From a virus, in IMG/VR virus record IMGVR_UViG_3300030107_003074, positions 1 to 37,702 of that record: a stretch of 37,702 nt of DNA. One strand, written 5' to 3'. The notes below the pieces were generated by a model. The model saw only the letters and a list, made by a program, of their open reading frames with translations, was not told the origin of the DNA and did no database searches. The first letter of the stretch is position 1, and every line of letters starts with the position of its first letter. Made by a program: the position numbers and the translations under genes. Below are positions 16,854 through 23,403 of this stretch, in pieces.

Positions 16854-17206
16854 AAACAGTTAAAGCAACTGCAATAAATTTAGATGACGGTATTAAAAAC
16901 ATGATGCTGGCAGCAAAAGAAGATTATAGTGAGATGGGTACATCTGATTATTATAAACAACAAACTTTAGAGTGGGATAGTAAAACCAAAATACTTGACG
17001 GTAAAAAATATATTAAAGTAGTTCAAAATGGTGGTGTGTTTTGTTTTGTTTGCAAAGCAGATTTTAAGCATTTTAAGAAAGGTGATATATTATTTCCAGC
17101 AAGTTACAAAGCTCCAAGTTTAAACCAGGCAAGGGGTAATGTGTTGGATGGTAACTATTCAATAAATTGGACTGGACCACTTTCTTTGACAGGAGGGCTT
17201 TTATGA
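16850..17206 (+). CDS. Hypothetical accessory protein
   Basis: 118 residues; the ATGA overlap with the DUF2958 stop fixes the start at 16850. The sequence has a helical N-terminal third, then strand-rich segments (KKYIKVVQNGGVFCFVCK) and a polar C-terminus (PLSLTGGLL). The middle resembles small surface-barrel proteins carried beside DUF2958 genes, but I do not recognise a family. The two Cys in FCFVC could bind metal or be incidental. It is followed at its stop by another coupled gene, with a ribosome site (AGGAGGG) inside its last codons. Confidence 0.65.
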   Translation: MKTVKATAINLDDGIKNMMLAAKEDYSEMGTSDYYKQQTLEWDSKTKILDGKKYIKVVQNGGVFCFVCKADFKHFKKGDILFPASYKAPSLNQARGNVLDGNYSINWTGPLSLTGGLL

Positions 17207-17577
17207 CAATTGATATAATTAAAAAAACTGAATCAAAACACAGCAGAGACATATTTGTCAAATTAGACAATGACAATTCAGTTCACTACAAAGTGAGTGT
17301 TTATTGGTGTGCTTACGGTTATGTCATGAAAGCATGGGATTGTTTTTGCCATGACACAGATCCCAATGGAGTTACAAAAATTACATACAACAGCATGTTC
17401 TGTTCAATAAAACCAACTTTATTACAAGCTAAAACAACTGGGTATTCAAGATTTAGCAAAAAAGCCTTGGACACTTTAACAGCTGATTTTTTAGATGTTA
17501 AAAATGATGTATTTATTTTTACTCTAAATGCTGCGGTCGATAACTATAAAAATAATGGAATTACCTATGCTGCTTGA
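17203..17577 (+). CDS. Hypothetical accessory protein
   Basis: 124 residues from ATG 17203 (MTIDIIKKTESKHSRDIF). This start is preferred over a longer upstream one because AGGAGGG lies just before it and it overlaps the previous stop as ATGA. The sequence contains strand-like stretches (HYKVSVYWCAYGYVMKAWD) and a helical C-terminal part. I recognise no family. It belongs to the same coupled accessory operon. Confidence 0.65.
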   Translation: MTIDIIKKTESKHSRDIFVKLDNDNSVHYKVSVYWCAYGYVMKAWDCFCHDTDPNGVTKITYNSMFCSIKPTLLQAKTTGYSRFSKKALDTLTADFLDVKNDVFIFTLNAAVDNYKNNGITYAA

Positions 17578-17680
17578 ACCTACTTTGGCTCACTACTTGC
17601 TGTCAGGACTCTTTGTCCTGGCAGTGGGTTTTTGTGTTGCCAAGGCAATATTTGATATTTTTAACCAGGAGGAAAAATAA
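17555..17680 (+). CDS. 41-residue single-TM peptide
   Basis: ATG 17555 to TAA 17678-17680, in a different frame over the end of the preceding gene. The peptide (MELPMLLEPTLAHYLL, then a hydrophobic core covering LFVLAVGFCVAKAIF, then DIFNQEEK) is a plausible small membrane protein with a charged C-terminus. The second ATG (17567) is an alternative start. It fills the gap before the next gene and contains that gene's AGGAGG. No strong ribosome site of its own is visible. Confidence 0.45.
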   Translation: MELPMLLEPTLAHYLLSGLFVLAVGFCVAKAIFDIFNQEEK

Positions 17681-17681
17681 C

Positions 17682-17903
17682 GTGAAAAAAGTAAAAACCA
17701 ATGAAGAACACGCAGCTGCTATGAAAGCTGTTGATGCTAGATACAAAAAATTGTCAGCAATTGAGAAAAAATATAAATCAATTGACAACAAAAAATTAAA
17801 AAAAGATTTCAATAAAAAATTAGCCAAAAAATTAAAAGAAAGATTTGGTGGAATCAAAGTCAAAAATGTCGGTGATGGCATGATGGAGATTTCATTTGAT
17901 TAA
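17682..17903 (+). CDS. Small Lys-rich protein, GTG start
   Basis: 73 residues, starting at GTG 17682 because AGGAGG (17667-17672) lies nine bases before it; the longer frame would begin inside other genes. The composition is very basic (many Lys in helical spacing, such as KKLSAIEKKYKSIDNKKL), with an ending that looks beta-like (GIKVKNVGDGMMEISFD). Possible roles are nucleic-acid binding or a host-factor inhibitor; nothing specific is recognised. Confidence 0.65.
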   Translation: MKKVKTNEEHAAAMKAVDARYKKLSAIEKKYKSIDNKKLKKDFNKKLAKKLKERFGGIKVKNVGDGMMEISFD

Positions 17904-17976
17904 AAAAATATATGAAAGTGACTACACGTTAGTTGCAGTTGTTGCTGTGGCTTTTTTAGTCAGTGTGTTTGTATGA
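17896..17976 (+). CDS. 26-residue TM micropeptide, TTG start
   Basis: TTG at 17896, with GGAG at 17884-17887 at good spacing, running to TGA at 17974-17976. The peptide has a short charged N-terminus (KKIYESDYT) and a hydrophobic run (LVAVVAVAFLVSVFV). The stop overlaps the next ATG as ATGA. The coupling and the clean TM argue that it is real, although it is very short. It parallels the 26-residue peptide at 23323-23403 in design. Confidence 0.5.
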   Translation: MIKKIYESDYTLVAVVAVAFLVSVFV

Positions 17977-18158
17977 AAATACACAAAGAAACTTTTACGT
18001 CTTACCATGAGCTTGAAACATATTTTGTAGATAAAATTCTACCTAGAAAAGATTTATCAAGTAAAGTGATTGGTAAGACTATTTTGTATTGGAAACGTCA
18101 GCGTTCAAACGTGGTAACTTTTCCATCAAATCCGCAGAAATTGCAATCCTCATCCTAA
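17973..18158 (+). CDS. Small hypothetical protein
   Basis: 61 residues from ATG 17973, coupled by ATGA to the TM micropeptide. It is basic (ILPRKDLSSKVIGKTILYWK) with a polar C-terminus. Its last 80 bases overlap, on the opposite strand, the end of the HTH gene of the Cro operon, so the two transcripts converge and overlap here. The N-terminal two-thirds lie outside the overlap. No family recognised; the C-terminal tail may be only a product of the antisense overlap. Confidence 0.45.
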   Translation: MKIHKETFTSYHELETYFVDKILPRKDLSSKVIGKTILYWKRQRSNVVTFPSNPQKLQSSS

Positions 18159-18510
18159 GCATTCTAATTGTTTCCAGGTATCGTTTTTTTGCAGTGTGAC
18201 GACTGCATTTTAAAATATTAGATCCTATCCAATGCCATGGAGCTCCAAATGTCCTGGCCTGTATCATCTTGCGTTCTTGTACTCCCATAATCGGATATAA
18301 ATAAAACAAGCAATATTCATATATTTTTATTTCCTGGCTTGTGGCTGCAATGCGCACTGGGTTCTTACTCCAGGCACCATGATCTGATTTTTCAGGCACA
18401 ATATCAAACTTCATTGAGTTGGCCCCCTTTTTATACACAGCTGGTAGTTTTTTATCAGTGTCATGGGCTATTTGAAACATATCAATAATTTGTGTACTTG
18501 TAATAGTCAT
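18079..18510 (-). CDS. HTH protein, DUF6362-like
   Basis: 143 residues from ATG 18510, chosen because it overlaps the previous stop as ATGA; a longer frame exists. The C-terminal third has an arrangement resembling a sigma-region-4-like HTH (RTFGAPWHWIGSNIL, then SRHTAKKRYLETIRMLRMRI), as in small phage proteins of the DUF6362 type. Such proteins are often encoded near replication or late-switch genes. Last gene of the Cro-led operon. Its position would suit a late-gene activator, which could explain the poor -35 of the late promoter, but that is inference. Confidence 0.6.
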   Translation of the reverse strand: MTITSTQIIDMFQIAHDTDKKLPAVYKKGANSMKFDIVPEKSDHGAWSKNPVRIAATSQEIKIYEYCLFYLYPIMGVQERKMIQARTFGAPWHWIGSNILKCSRHTAKKRYLETIRMLRMRIAISADLMEKLPRLNADVSNTK

Positions 18511-19040
18511 GCCTTGCCTAACCTTGGAAGTTCTTCTGGCCACTCTATTTCACCATCAATCAGCTTTTTCCAAAACGTAGCCATATCACCTCGTGATTTC
18601 ATGTGCATAAAAAATTTGTCTTTCAGCAGTTGGTCCGTTTTTTTTAACTTCTTCCCCCCCTTTATATCTTGCACTGCTGACTTGTAAGAATACTTCATGT
18701 TCTTACCCAGATAGGACATATCTGGCATCTTTCTTTTAGTATTATTATTAGTATTAGTATGTTTACTAATATACGCCATATTTGTCTTATCACTATGAAG
18801 TAGGCCCAAATGCACAGAATAATCACATGAACTTTTCAATCGTTTGCGGCTGATCATGTTGGCCTCGGTCAGCTCTTTGATGCACCTGGCAATGGTTCTC
18901 TTGCTCAGTTTTAAATCTTTGGCCATTGTTGCCTGGCGGACAAACACTCTTTTGTGTCGGGCCATAAATTCTTCCAGGTAAAGATATATTACCTTAGCTT
19001 GCGGTGAAATATCAGCTCGAATGAAAGAGGACCAGCTCAC
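18507..19040 (-). CDS. Winged-helix replication protein, lambda O-like
   Basis: 177 residues starting at GTG 19040, which overlaps the preceding stop as GTGA. The first 70 residues form a winged helix of the HTH_36 type (SPQAKVIYLYLEEF, then QATMAKDLKLSKRTIARCIK and ELTEANMISRKR), as in the N-terminal DNA-binding half of phage replication initiators. A polar Asn/Thr linker (around residues 90-105) is encoded by AT-rich repeats that could be the origin. The C-terminal 70 residues are basic and include WKKLIDGEIEWPEELPRL. No helicase loader or helicase is visible, so the protein would need to recruit host machinery. Confidence 0.6.
   Translation of the reverse strand: MSWSSFIRADISPQAKVIYLYLEEFMARHKRVFVRQATMAKDLKLSKRTIARCIKELTEANMISRKRLKSSCDYSVHLGLLHSDKTNMAYISKHTNTNNNTKRKMPDMSYLGKNMKYSYKSAVQDIKGGKKLKKTDQLLKDKFFMHMKSRGDMATFWKKLIDGEIEWPEELPRLGKA
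18733..18775. other. AT-rich repeats in the O-like gene, candidate replication origin
   Basis: Between 18736 and 18771 the plus strand carries repeated TTAGTA/TATTAGTA units followed by TTTACTAATATA, an inverted relative of the same unit. They encode the Asn/Thr linker of the winged-helix protein. In lambda the origin iterons also lie inside the O gene, between its two domains. This is an analogy, and the repeats are short. Confidence 0.3.
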
Positions 19041-19528
19041 TGTATCACCTCAATTGGGAGTAGGGCCGAAAGTGGTACTTTGTAAAATGGTGGTCGGCTG
19101 CCAACAGATGTTTGCCAGTGTTTCTGTTTGGCATCAGCTCCTCTAATATAGCCTTTGACCTCGTAATTTGTCAGTGAGTGACATAGAACCAGGACATAGA
19201 AATATTCTGAGCTCATGTTGTCACGCACTATCAAATAATTTTCATTTTTGGCATGATCAATTTGTTTGTGCATCTGACATTTAACTTCGATGTTTTTGCC
19301 AATGTCTGGGAGGCTAAAAGTGTTCACAGAATGGCTGTAGAAACGATTTAGAGCACGACTACAGGCCATTTCAGCAGCTGCGGAGACTACTTGCCAGCCA
19401 ACGTCTTGAACGGGGTTAAAAACGACTCCATACGCATCTTTGTGTTCGTTTGCAATGGATTGACTTTTGCGCAAAACACCCGTTGTAGCCGCGGCAAAAA
19501 ATTCGTACCATTTCAAATCAATCATCAT
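19037..19528 (-). CDS. PD-(D/E)XK nuclease-like protein
   Basis: 163 residues from ATG 19528. A TTG upstream extends the frame, but GGAGG abuts it with no spacing, so the ATG is preferred. Residues E53 (in SAAAEMACSRALNRF), D75 (LPDIGKN) and E81-V-K83 form the E...D...ExK arrangement of restriction-endonuclease-fold enzymes. The tail has a strand-rich portion (EYFYVLVLCHSL). A Holliday-junction or structure-specific nuclease acting with the O-like protein, or a homing/restriction-type role, is possible. It lies in the Cro operon and is coupled by GTGA to the next gene. Confidence 0.6.
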   Translation of the reverse strand: MMIDLKWYEFFAAATTGVLRKSQSIANEHKDAYGVVFNPVQDVGWQVVSAAAEMACSRALNRFYSHSVNTFSLPDIGKNIEVKCQMHKQIDHAKNENYLIVRDNMSSEYFYVLVLCHSLTNYEVKGYIRGADAKQKHWQTSVGSRPPFYKVPLSALLPIEVIQ

Positions 19529-19694
19529 ACTTGCAGTCAACCTCCATGCAGATCAGCTCAATGTTTTCACGGGCAATTGTGATCTCGTACCATTGGTCCT
19601 CCAGGATGAAATATACTTGTGATAGATGGTAACTGAGCACCAGGCAGCCAATGAATAGCAAGATGTTTGCAGCAATCAAAAATTTACCAGCCAT
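19518..19694 (-). CDS. 58-residue single-TM protein
   Basis: ATG 19694 to TGA 19518-19520. The N-terminus has a TM segment (residues about 4-27, FLIAANILLFIGCLVLSYHL) followed by an acidic C-terminal domain ending VDCKYDD. It fills the gap between the metallopeptidase and the nuclease and overlaps the nuclease start. An AGAAGAAG stretch before the ATG is a weak ribosome site. No family recognised. Confidence 0.5.
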   Translation of the reverse strand: MAGKFLIAANILLFIGCLVLSYHLSQVYFILEDQWYEITIARENIELICMEVDCKYDD

Positions 19695-19709
19695 ATTCTT
19701 CTTCTGGGT

Positions 19710-20090
19710 TCATAAATCTTTTTCTATATTTTTTTTAATGAAGTCGAACAGATACGGATTATCACGCAGCATACCTACTAAATAATTTGTGATTTGGTTA
19801 ACGGCTATTTCTTCAGCATCATCTTCTTTGAGTGGACCGTTAGCCTGGTTCAAGCCGCTGCCATATACGATGGCGTGCATGCATTCATGTAAAAAAACAT
19901 TAACCTTTTCTTGTCCGCACAATGTGTCCTGGATCAAGATTTTGCCTTCACGAGCTCGATACTCCCCGTAATTGTCTGTTAGTTGGTCCGTTTTAAAGTC
20001 GGGGCCAACCCATTCAATAGCAATATCACGATAGCCAATTTTGACTTTTGTTGGTTCAGAGCTTAATAAATTAAATTTCTTTTTCACCAT
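19710..20090 (-). CDS. ImmA/IrrE-like zinc metallopeptidase
   Basis: 126 residues with a clear gluzincin-type motif: HECMH (about residues 68-72) followed about 20 residues later by EEIAVNQ, giving HExxH...E. This is the ImmA/IrrE (DUF955) arrangement. ImmA of ICEBs1 cleaves its partner repressor to release an element from dormancy. Here the gene overlaps the Cro-like gene by 20 bases and faces the CI-like repressor across the control region, so cleavage of CI is an obvious hypothesis. Known: the family and motif. Inferred: the substrate. Confidence 0.72.
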   Translation of the reverse strand: MVKKKFNLLSSEPTKVKIGYRDIAIEWVGPDFKTDQLTDNYGEYRAREGKILIQDTLCGQEKVNVFLHECMHAIVYGSGLNQANGPLKEDDAEEIAVNQITNYLVGMLRDNPYLFDFIKKNIEKDL

Positions 20091-20292
20091 GATGTTCAGC
20101 CCATTGTTCTACAAAATCATTTGGTGTCACTGCACCATCAGTAATTTTTATTATCCTGATCAAATCTTTTGGTTTAGGAAATCGTTTTGAATTAGTCCAT
20201 CGTGCAACCGAAGTGGCTGAGATGTCCCCTAATTTTTTTGCTAGGCTTCTACGGCTCGTGTTAGTTAGATGACACCATTTTTCTAAGTACAT
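20071..20292 (-). CDS. Cro-like HTH regulator
   Basis: 73 residues from ATG 20292 (MYLEKWCHLTNTSRRSLAKK). The sequence has an HTH with LAKKLG and SVARWTNSKRFPKP, then IIKITDGAVTPNDF, closely like Cro/YdaS-type phage repressors. It is divergently transcribed from the CI-like gene and heads the replication and metallopeptidase operon. A TATATA lies 8 bases before the ATG and no Shine-Dalgarno is seen, so the mRNA may be leaderless. A longer frame from 20328 lacks any ribosome site. Confidence 0.75.
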   Translation of the reverse strand: MYLEKWCHLTNTSRRSLAKKLGDISATSVARWTNSKRFPKPKDLIRIIKITDGAVTPNDFVEQWAEHHGEKEI

Positions 20293-20447
20293 GAATTGAC
20301 TATATAAGATAGACCAAAAATGATACACATTCTAAATATACACTAATTAAACACTATGTTGACATTATTGGCTACATTTGATAAAAAATATAAAAAACCA
20401 TTTTGGTCATATAAAAATTAGAAATTTTATAAAAGGAGTATATATTG
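20293..20447. promoter_or_regulatory. Divergent immunity control region (CI/Cro)
   Basis: Holds the plus-strand CI promoter, TTGACA (20359-20364) with a weak -10 TAAAAA 17 bases later (20382-20387), and on the minus strand a TATATA just before the Cro start. GACCAAAAATG (20312-20322) and CCATTTTGGTC (20398-20408) are near-perfect inverted copies 75 bases apart, one near each promoter. They are good candidates for CI/Cro operator sites. AAAGGAG (about 20432-20438) is the CI ribosome site. Confidence 0.6.
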
Positions 20448-21137
20448 ATGAAAAAGGAATCAAATGTAAGCACATTACATTTTGGGGATGGATTTTTAAT
20501 GAAACCAGTTTTAGCTGCACGGGATATTCCAGTAACTGACATTTACACACGTTATAGTAGGGGATCAAAAAAATGGTATTCCAGGACTCACCTGGCACGA
20601 ATTGTTAATGGTAAAAGACCAATACCAGTTGAGCTGGCAAAAGATATTGCAGAAGTTTATAATTTTTCCTGGACCGATTTTTTTGAAGTTGCAGAAAACA
20701 AAATTAAGCCAGTTGATGCTGTACCTTGTAAAACCCACGATATGAGGGTTATTTTTAAACCACAAATAGCAAGATTTTACTGTCCAAATGATTTTATAGA
20801 TAGTCATTATGCTATTTGGGCTGACCAGAACCATCCGCAAACCACATATTTTGGTAACCAAGTTAGAGCAGTACATTTGTTTAGTAAAAATAAAACAGAT
20901 GCAACAGCAGATAATTTAGCTGAGTCCATTGCTCACCCATTATTACTTCAAATCAAAAAAAATAAAGATTGGTTTTGTGGATTTTTAACTGGACATAGCA
21001 CACCAGTAAACGAAACAGAGCCACACATTTATTTAGCTGATATTTACAACACAAGAACTATTAAATTTAAAGTCAAAGAAGTGTCTCATTTTCATTATTT
21101 AGATCATATAATTGTTAGACCTAAATTAATTGATTAA
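20448..21137 (+). CDS. CI-like repressor
   Basis: 229 residues from ATG 20448; a TTG three bases upstream is possible but less well spaced from AAGGAG. Residues about 27-80 look like an HTH of the XRE type, ending IVNGKRPIPVELAKDIAEVY. The rest is a beta-rich C-terminal domain (AIWADQN, then DWFCGFLTGH and YLADIYNTRTIKFKV) laid out like the S24 domain of CI repressors. I cannot find the Ser and Lys of a self-cleaving peptidase, so RecA-induced cleavage is doubtful. That fits the presence of a separate ImmA-like protease. Divergent from cro. Confidence 0.68.
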   Translation: MKKESNVSTLHFGDGFLMKPVLAARDIPVTDIYTRYSRGSKKWYSRTHLARIVNGKRPIPVELAKDIAEVYNFSWTDFFEVAENKIKPVDAVPCKTHDMRVIFKPQIARFYCPNDFIDSHYAIWADQNHPQTTYFGNQVRAVHLFSKNKTDATADNLAESIAHPLLLQIKKNKDWFCGFLTGHSTPVNETEPHIYLADIYNTRTIKFKVKEVSHFHYLDHIIVRPKLID

Positions 21138-21341
21138 AATCCTAGTTTTTTTTATTACTAAAAATTGACACAAAATGTCATTTATAACTAATTTCTAATT
21201 ATATTAATTACTAATAAACAGCCAATTATTTAAAAATAAACATAAACAATGATAATTTAAGTGTATCACCAGTGGTTACTTATACCCAAATATGTCATTT
21301 TAATTATTGACGATATTTAACAAATACTATTAATCTGTTGC
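21138..21341 (+). promoter_or_regulatory. Control region upstream of recombination operon
   Basis: A 204-base AT-rich gap. It contains TTGACA (21165-21170) inside the dyad TGACA caaaa TGTCA-like sequence, and a second TTGACG (21307-21312) with TATTAA 15 bases later (21328-21333). The latter would start transcription close to the ATG at 21342, which has no Shine-Dalgarno, so a leaderless message is possible. ACCAGTGGT lies around 21269-21277 as a small palindrome. No gene is seen. Confidence 0.4.
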
Positions 21342-22277
21342 ATGGTTGAGCAACAAAAACCAAAATCGTTAGATGAAGAACTGGGTATCATACCTCAAGA
21401 ATTTATTGAACTAGACATCAATCATTACAGTCCGACACAATTAAATCAGCCCATGTGGTTGTGGGCTTTATTGTACGGAGCATTTTCACAGCAGCAACGC
21501 AGACGCAACAAAACAAACATCAATATGTTTTTTGGCACAGAGATTGGATCAATTACACAAATGATGTTTTGTGATGAGATTTGGACTTATCAAAGCAACA
21601 AAGTTGAAAACAATAAAAAGTTATCAATGGACCAGGCATTGGAAACGTTAAACGATTACATGAATGCATACGTTCCTTGGGATGAAAAAGATCAAGAAAA
21701 ATACGAGGCTATAAAACACCTGGCCCCAGATTATTTAAAACAAAGTTATAACGGTTGGAAGTCATTAAATTTTAAATCACCAGTTGTAGCTGAGAGAAAC
21801 GTAACAACAGAATTTACACACATAAATGGTTTAGGTCGCATAGATGGTGAGGATGAGCTGCATTTTGTGGAGCAAAAATGCAAACTACCAAAATTATTAA
21901 AACCAAAAAAAGACGGCACTCGATCTGTCAGCACACAAAAAATACCTGATACGCCACTGATTAGTCATTGCAGACAAACAGCATTTTATTATGCATGCAC
22001 AAAAAAAAGACCGTTTTTACTTTACGTCAATGACAAAGAATACAAAGTTTTTGATTCATCAAATTGTGATTTGCTTACTGTTGATGCCATGCAAGATCAC
22101 ATGGAATATTACAGACAACAAGCACGTTTAAGAGATCGTCACATTTTAAATAGTGGTGGTGATCCTTTACGATTGTTAAGTTTGCAAGATCCTGATTGGG
22201 ATAGTTTTTATGCAGACATTGGTGAAGAAAATTTAAACGCAGCAAAAGATTTATTTAAACAAGCACACAACTTATAG
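21342..22277 (+). CDS. RecB/Cas4-like PD-(D/E)XK exonuclease
   Basis: 311 residues. Motifs in order: FGTEIGSITQ (residues 64-73), D168 in GRIDGEDE, E177-Q-K179 in HFVEQKCK, and QTAFYY (212-217). This is the D...ExK...QxxxY arrangement of PDDEXK_1 nucleases related to RecB and Cas4. In phages such enzymes act as the exonuclease partner of a single-strand annealing protein, like Red-alpha. The next gene encodes such an annealing protein 8 bases away, strongly supporting this. No Cys cluster for an iron-sulphur centre is evident, so it is not a typical Cas4. Start codon lacks a visible ribosome site. Confidence 0.8.
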   Translation: MVEQQKPKSLDEELGIIPQEFIELDINHYSPTQLNQPMWLWALLYGAFSQQQRRRNKTNINMFFGTEIGSITQMMFCDEIWTYQSNKVENNKKLSMDQALETLNDYMNAYVPWDEKDQEKYEAIKHLAPDYLKQSYNGWKSLNFKSPVVAERNVTTEFTHINGLGRIDGEDELHFVEQKCKLPKLLKPKKDGTRSVSTQKIPDTPLISHCRQTAFYYACTKKRPFLLYVNDKEYKVFDSSNCDLLTVDAMQDHMEYYRQQARLRDRHILNSGGDPLRLLSLQDPDWDSFYADIGEENLNAAKDLFKQAHNL

Positions 22278-22285
22278 GAGCAAAC

Positions 22286-22936
22286 ATGGCACAAGCAGCA
22301 TCAGCAAATACATTGTTACAAAATGCAATGAATGAATTATTGTTAAAAGAAAAAGATATATCTACCGACATCAAAGGTAAAGATTATTTAATGGTAGCAC
22401 CCAGGCTGCAAATGCTGCGCAAGCATTTTGGAACCAGAGCATGTTTAAACTCAGAAATTATAGAAAACACAGCAACACGAGTTGTTATGAAGGCTACAAT
22501 ACATATTGATGGAATATTTGTTGCAACGGGTTCAGCTGAAGAATTTAGAGCAATAGGTCATATAAATAGAACCAGTGCATTAATGAATTGTGAGACCAGC
22601 TGCTGGGGTAGATGTTTAACTAATTTAGGTTTAACAAATGATAAAATTGCATCGGCAGAGGAAATGAAAAATGCAAAAGAAACTGAAACAATGTTAAAAA
22701 ATTCTAATCAAGAGCACACTGGTTTAGCACTTGTTAGAGAATTGGTGACTTATGACAGTGTGATTCAAAAAATTAAGAATGCCAGTCATACTGAAAGTTT
22801 GAAAGCTGTTATAAGTCAACCTGAGATCAAAGAATTTTTAAAATCATTAAAAGTTAATGATCCAAAAAAGATGAGGGCCGTTGATGCTGCTTATCAAAAA
22901 GTTCAACAACAACTAACAGAAGGAAAAACACAATGA
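22286..22936 (+). CDS. Single-strand DNA annealing protein, ERF/Rad52-like
   Basis: 216 residues. Residues 93-128 contain the recognisable segment INRTSALMNCETSCWGR followed by CLTNLGL and IASAEEM, matching the TSAxEtxETSAvGRALaxLG and IASAeE pattern of phage ERF/Rad52-related annealing proteins. An N-terminal MVAPRLQMLRKHFG and KATIHIDG region supports the fold. It should anneal complementary strands, giving recombination and concatemers. AGGAG (22276-22280) precedes the ATG; the gene forms an operon with the exonuclease and the SSB-like gene. Confidence 0.75.
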   Translation: MAQAASANTLLQNAMNELLLKEKDISTDIKGKDYLMVAPRLQMLRKHFGTRACLNSEIIENTATRVVMKATIHIDGIFVATGSAEEFRAIGHINRTSALMNCETSCWGRCLTNLGLTNDKIASAEEMKNAKETETMLKNSNQEHTGLALVRELVTYDSVIQKIKNASHTESLKAVISQPEIKEFLKSLKVNDPKKMRAVDAAYQKVQQQLTEGKTQ

Positions 22937-23250
22937 GTAATCAATATATAGACATTGGAAAATGCAGTTTATATGTAAACAAGGACAGCCAGGGCAATCA
23001 GCCTAACAATGGTGGTAATTTTTACATTAATAAAAAGGCATTAGAAAGTGTTCCAGTAATTACTGATAATGAAGGCAATGAGGTTTACAAATGCAATGTT
23101 GCTGCCTGGATATTTGATCAACCAAAAGACAGCAAGTTTGGACCTCAAACGGGATCATTCAATGTGCAATATAAGCCACCAAAGTCTAACACTGATGGTG
23201 TTGTAGCAGCACCAGTGGACAAAGACATTGCTGACGAAATACCGTTTTAA
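22933..23250 (+). CDS. Small protein with SSB-like acidic C-terminal tip
   Basis: 105 residues, overlapping the annealing protein as ATGA. The body is beta-rich with Gly/Asn (NNGGNFYINKK, then YKCNVAAWIF), compatible with a small OB-type fold. The C-terminus is disordered and ends DIADEIPF, close to the E. coli SSB tail DDDIPF, through which SSB recruits repair and replication proteins. Together with exonuclease and annealer this suggests a dedicated phage ssDNA-binding protein. The OB fold is inferred; the tail is seen. Confidence 0.65.
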   Translation: MSNQYIDIGKCSLYVNKDSQGNQPNNGGNFYINKKALESVPVITDNEGNEVYKCNVAAWIFDQPKDSKFGPQTGSFNVQYKPPKSNTDGVVAAPVDKDIADEIPF

Positions 23251-23259
23251 ATTTTTTAT

Positions 23260-23308
23260 GGTGAGTAGGGTTTCGATTCGTTCATAACATTACCTTTACC
23301 TACTCACC
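23260..23308 (+). other. Long-range hairpin in intergenic region
   Basis: GGTGAGTAGG (23260-23269) and CCTACTCACC (23299-23308) are perfect 10-base inverted repeats around a 29-base loop. They lie between the SSB-like gene and the ribosome site (CAGGAG) of the next micro-gene. No T-run follows, so it is not a classical terminator. It may be an mRNA processing site, an operator, or a small RNA structure. Confidence 0.5.
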
Positions 23309-23322
23309 GCCCAGGAGAATAA

Positions 23323-23403
23323 ATGAGATATATATCACCGTTTGGATGGAAATTGATTGGAATGATTTTGTTTGCAGCAGTAATCATAGTGGTGAGTTTA
23401 TGA
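23323..23403 (+). CDS. 26-residue TM micropeptide
   Basis: ATG 23323, with AGGAG at about 23313, to TGA at 23401-23403. The peptide opens MRYISPFGWKLIG and then runs MILFAAVIIVVSL, a single TM. The stop overlaps the ATG of the DUF3310 gene as ATGA. A good ribosome site and the coupling support it. It may serve mainly to deliver ribosomes to the next gene, or be a genuine membrane peptide. Confidence 0.55.
   Translation: MRYISPFGWKLIGMILFAAVIIVVSL

Noticed and set aside
21342-22277. Cas4 adaptation protein
   Set aside because: No Cys cluster for an iron-sulphur centre is apparent and no CRISPR genes or arrays are present; context is a phage annealing operon.
23260-23308. tRNA-like acceptor stem (the arms and following GCCCA look superficially like one)
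   Set aside because: Only 49 bases long with no cloverleaf arms.
23346-23399. Longer start for the DUF3310 protein
   Set aside because: The family begins near VNHPKHY and an ATGA overlap with the micropeptide sets the start at 23400.
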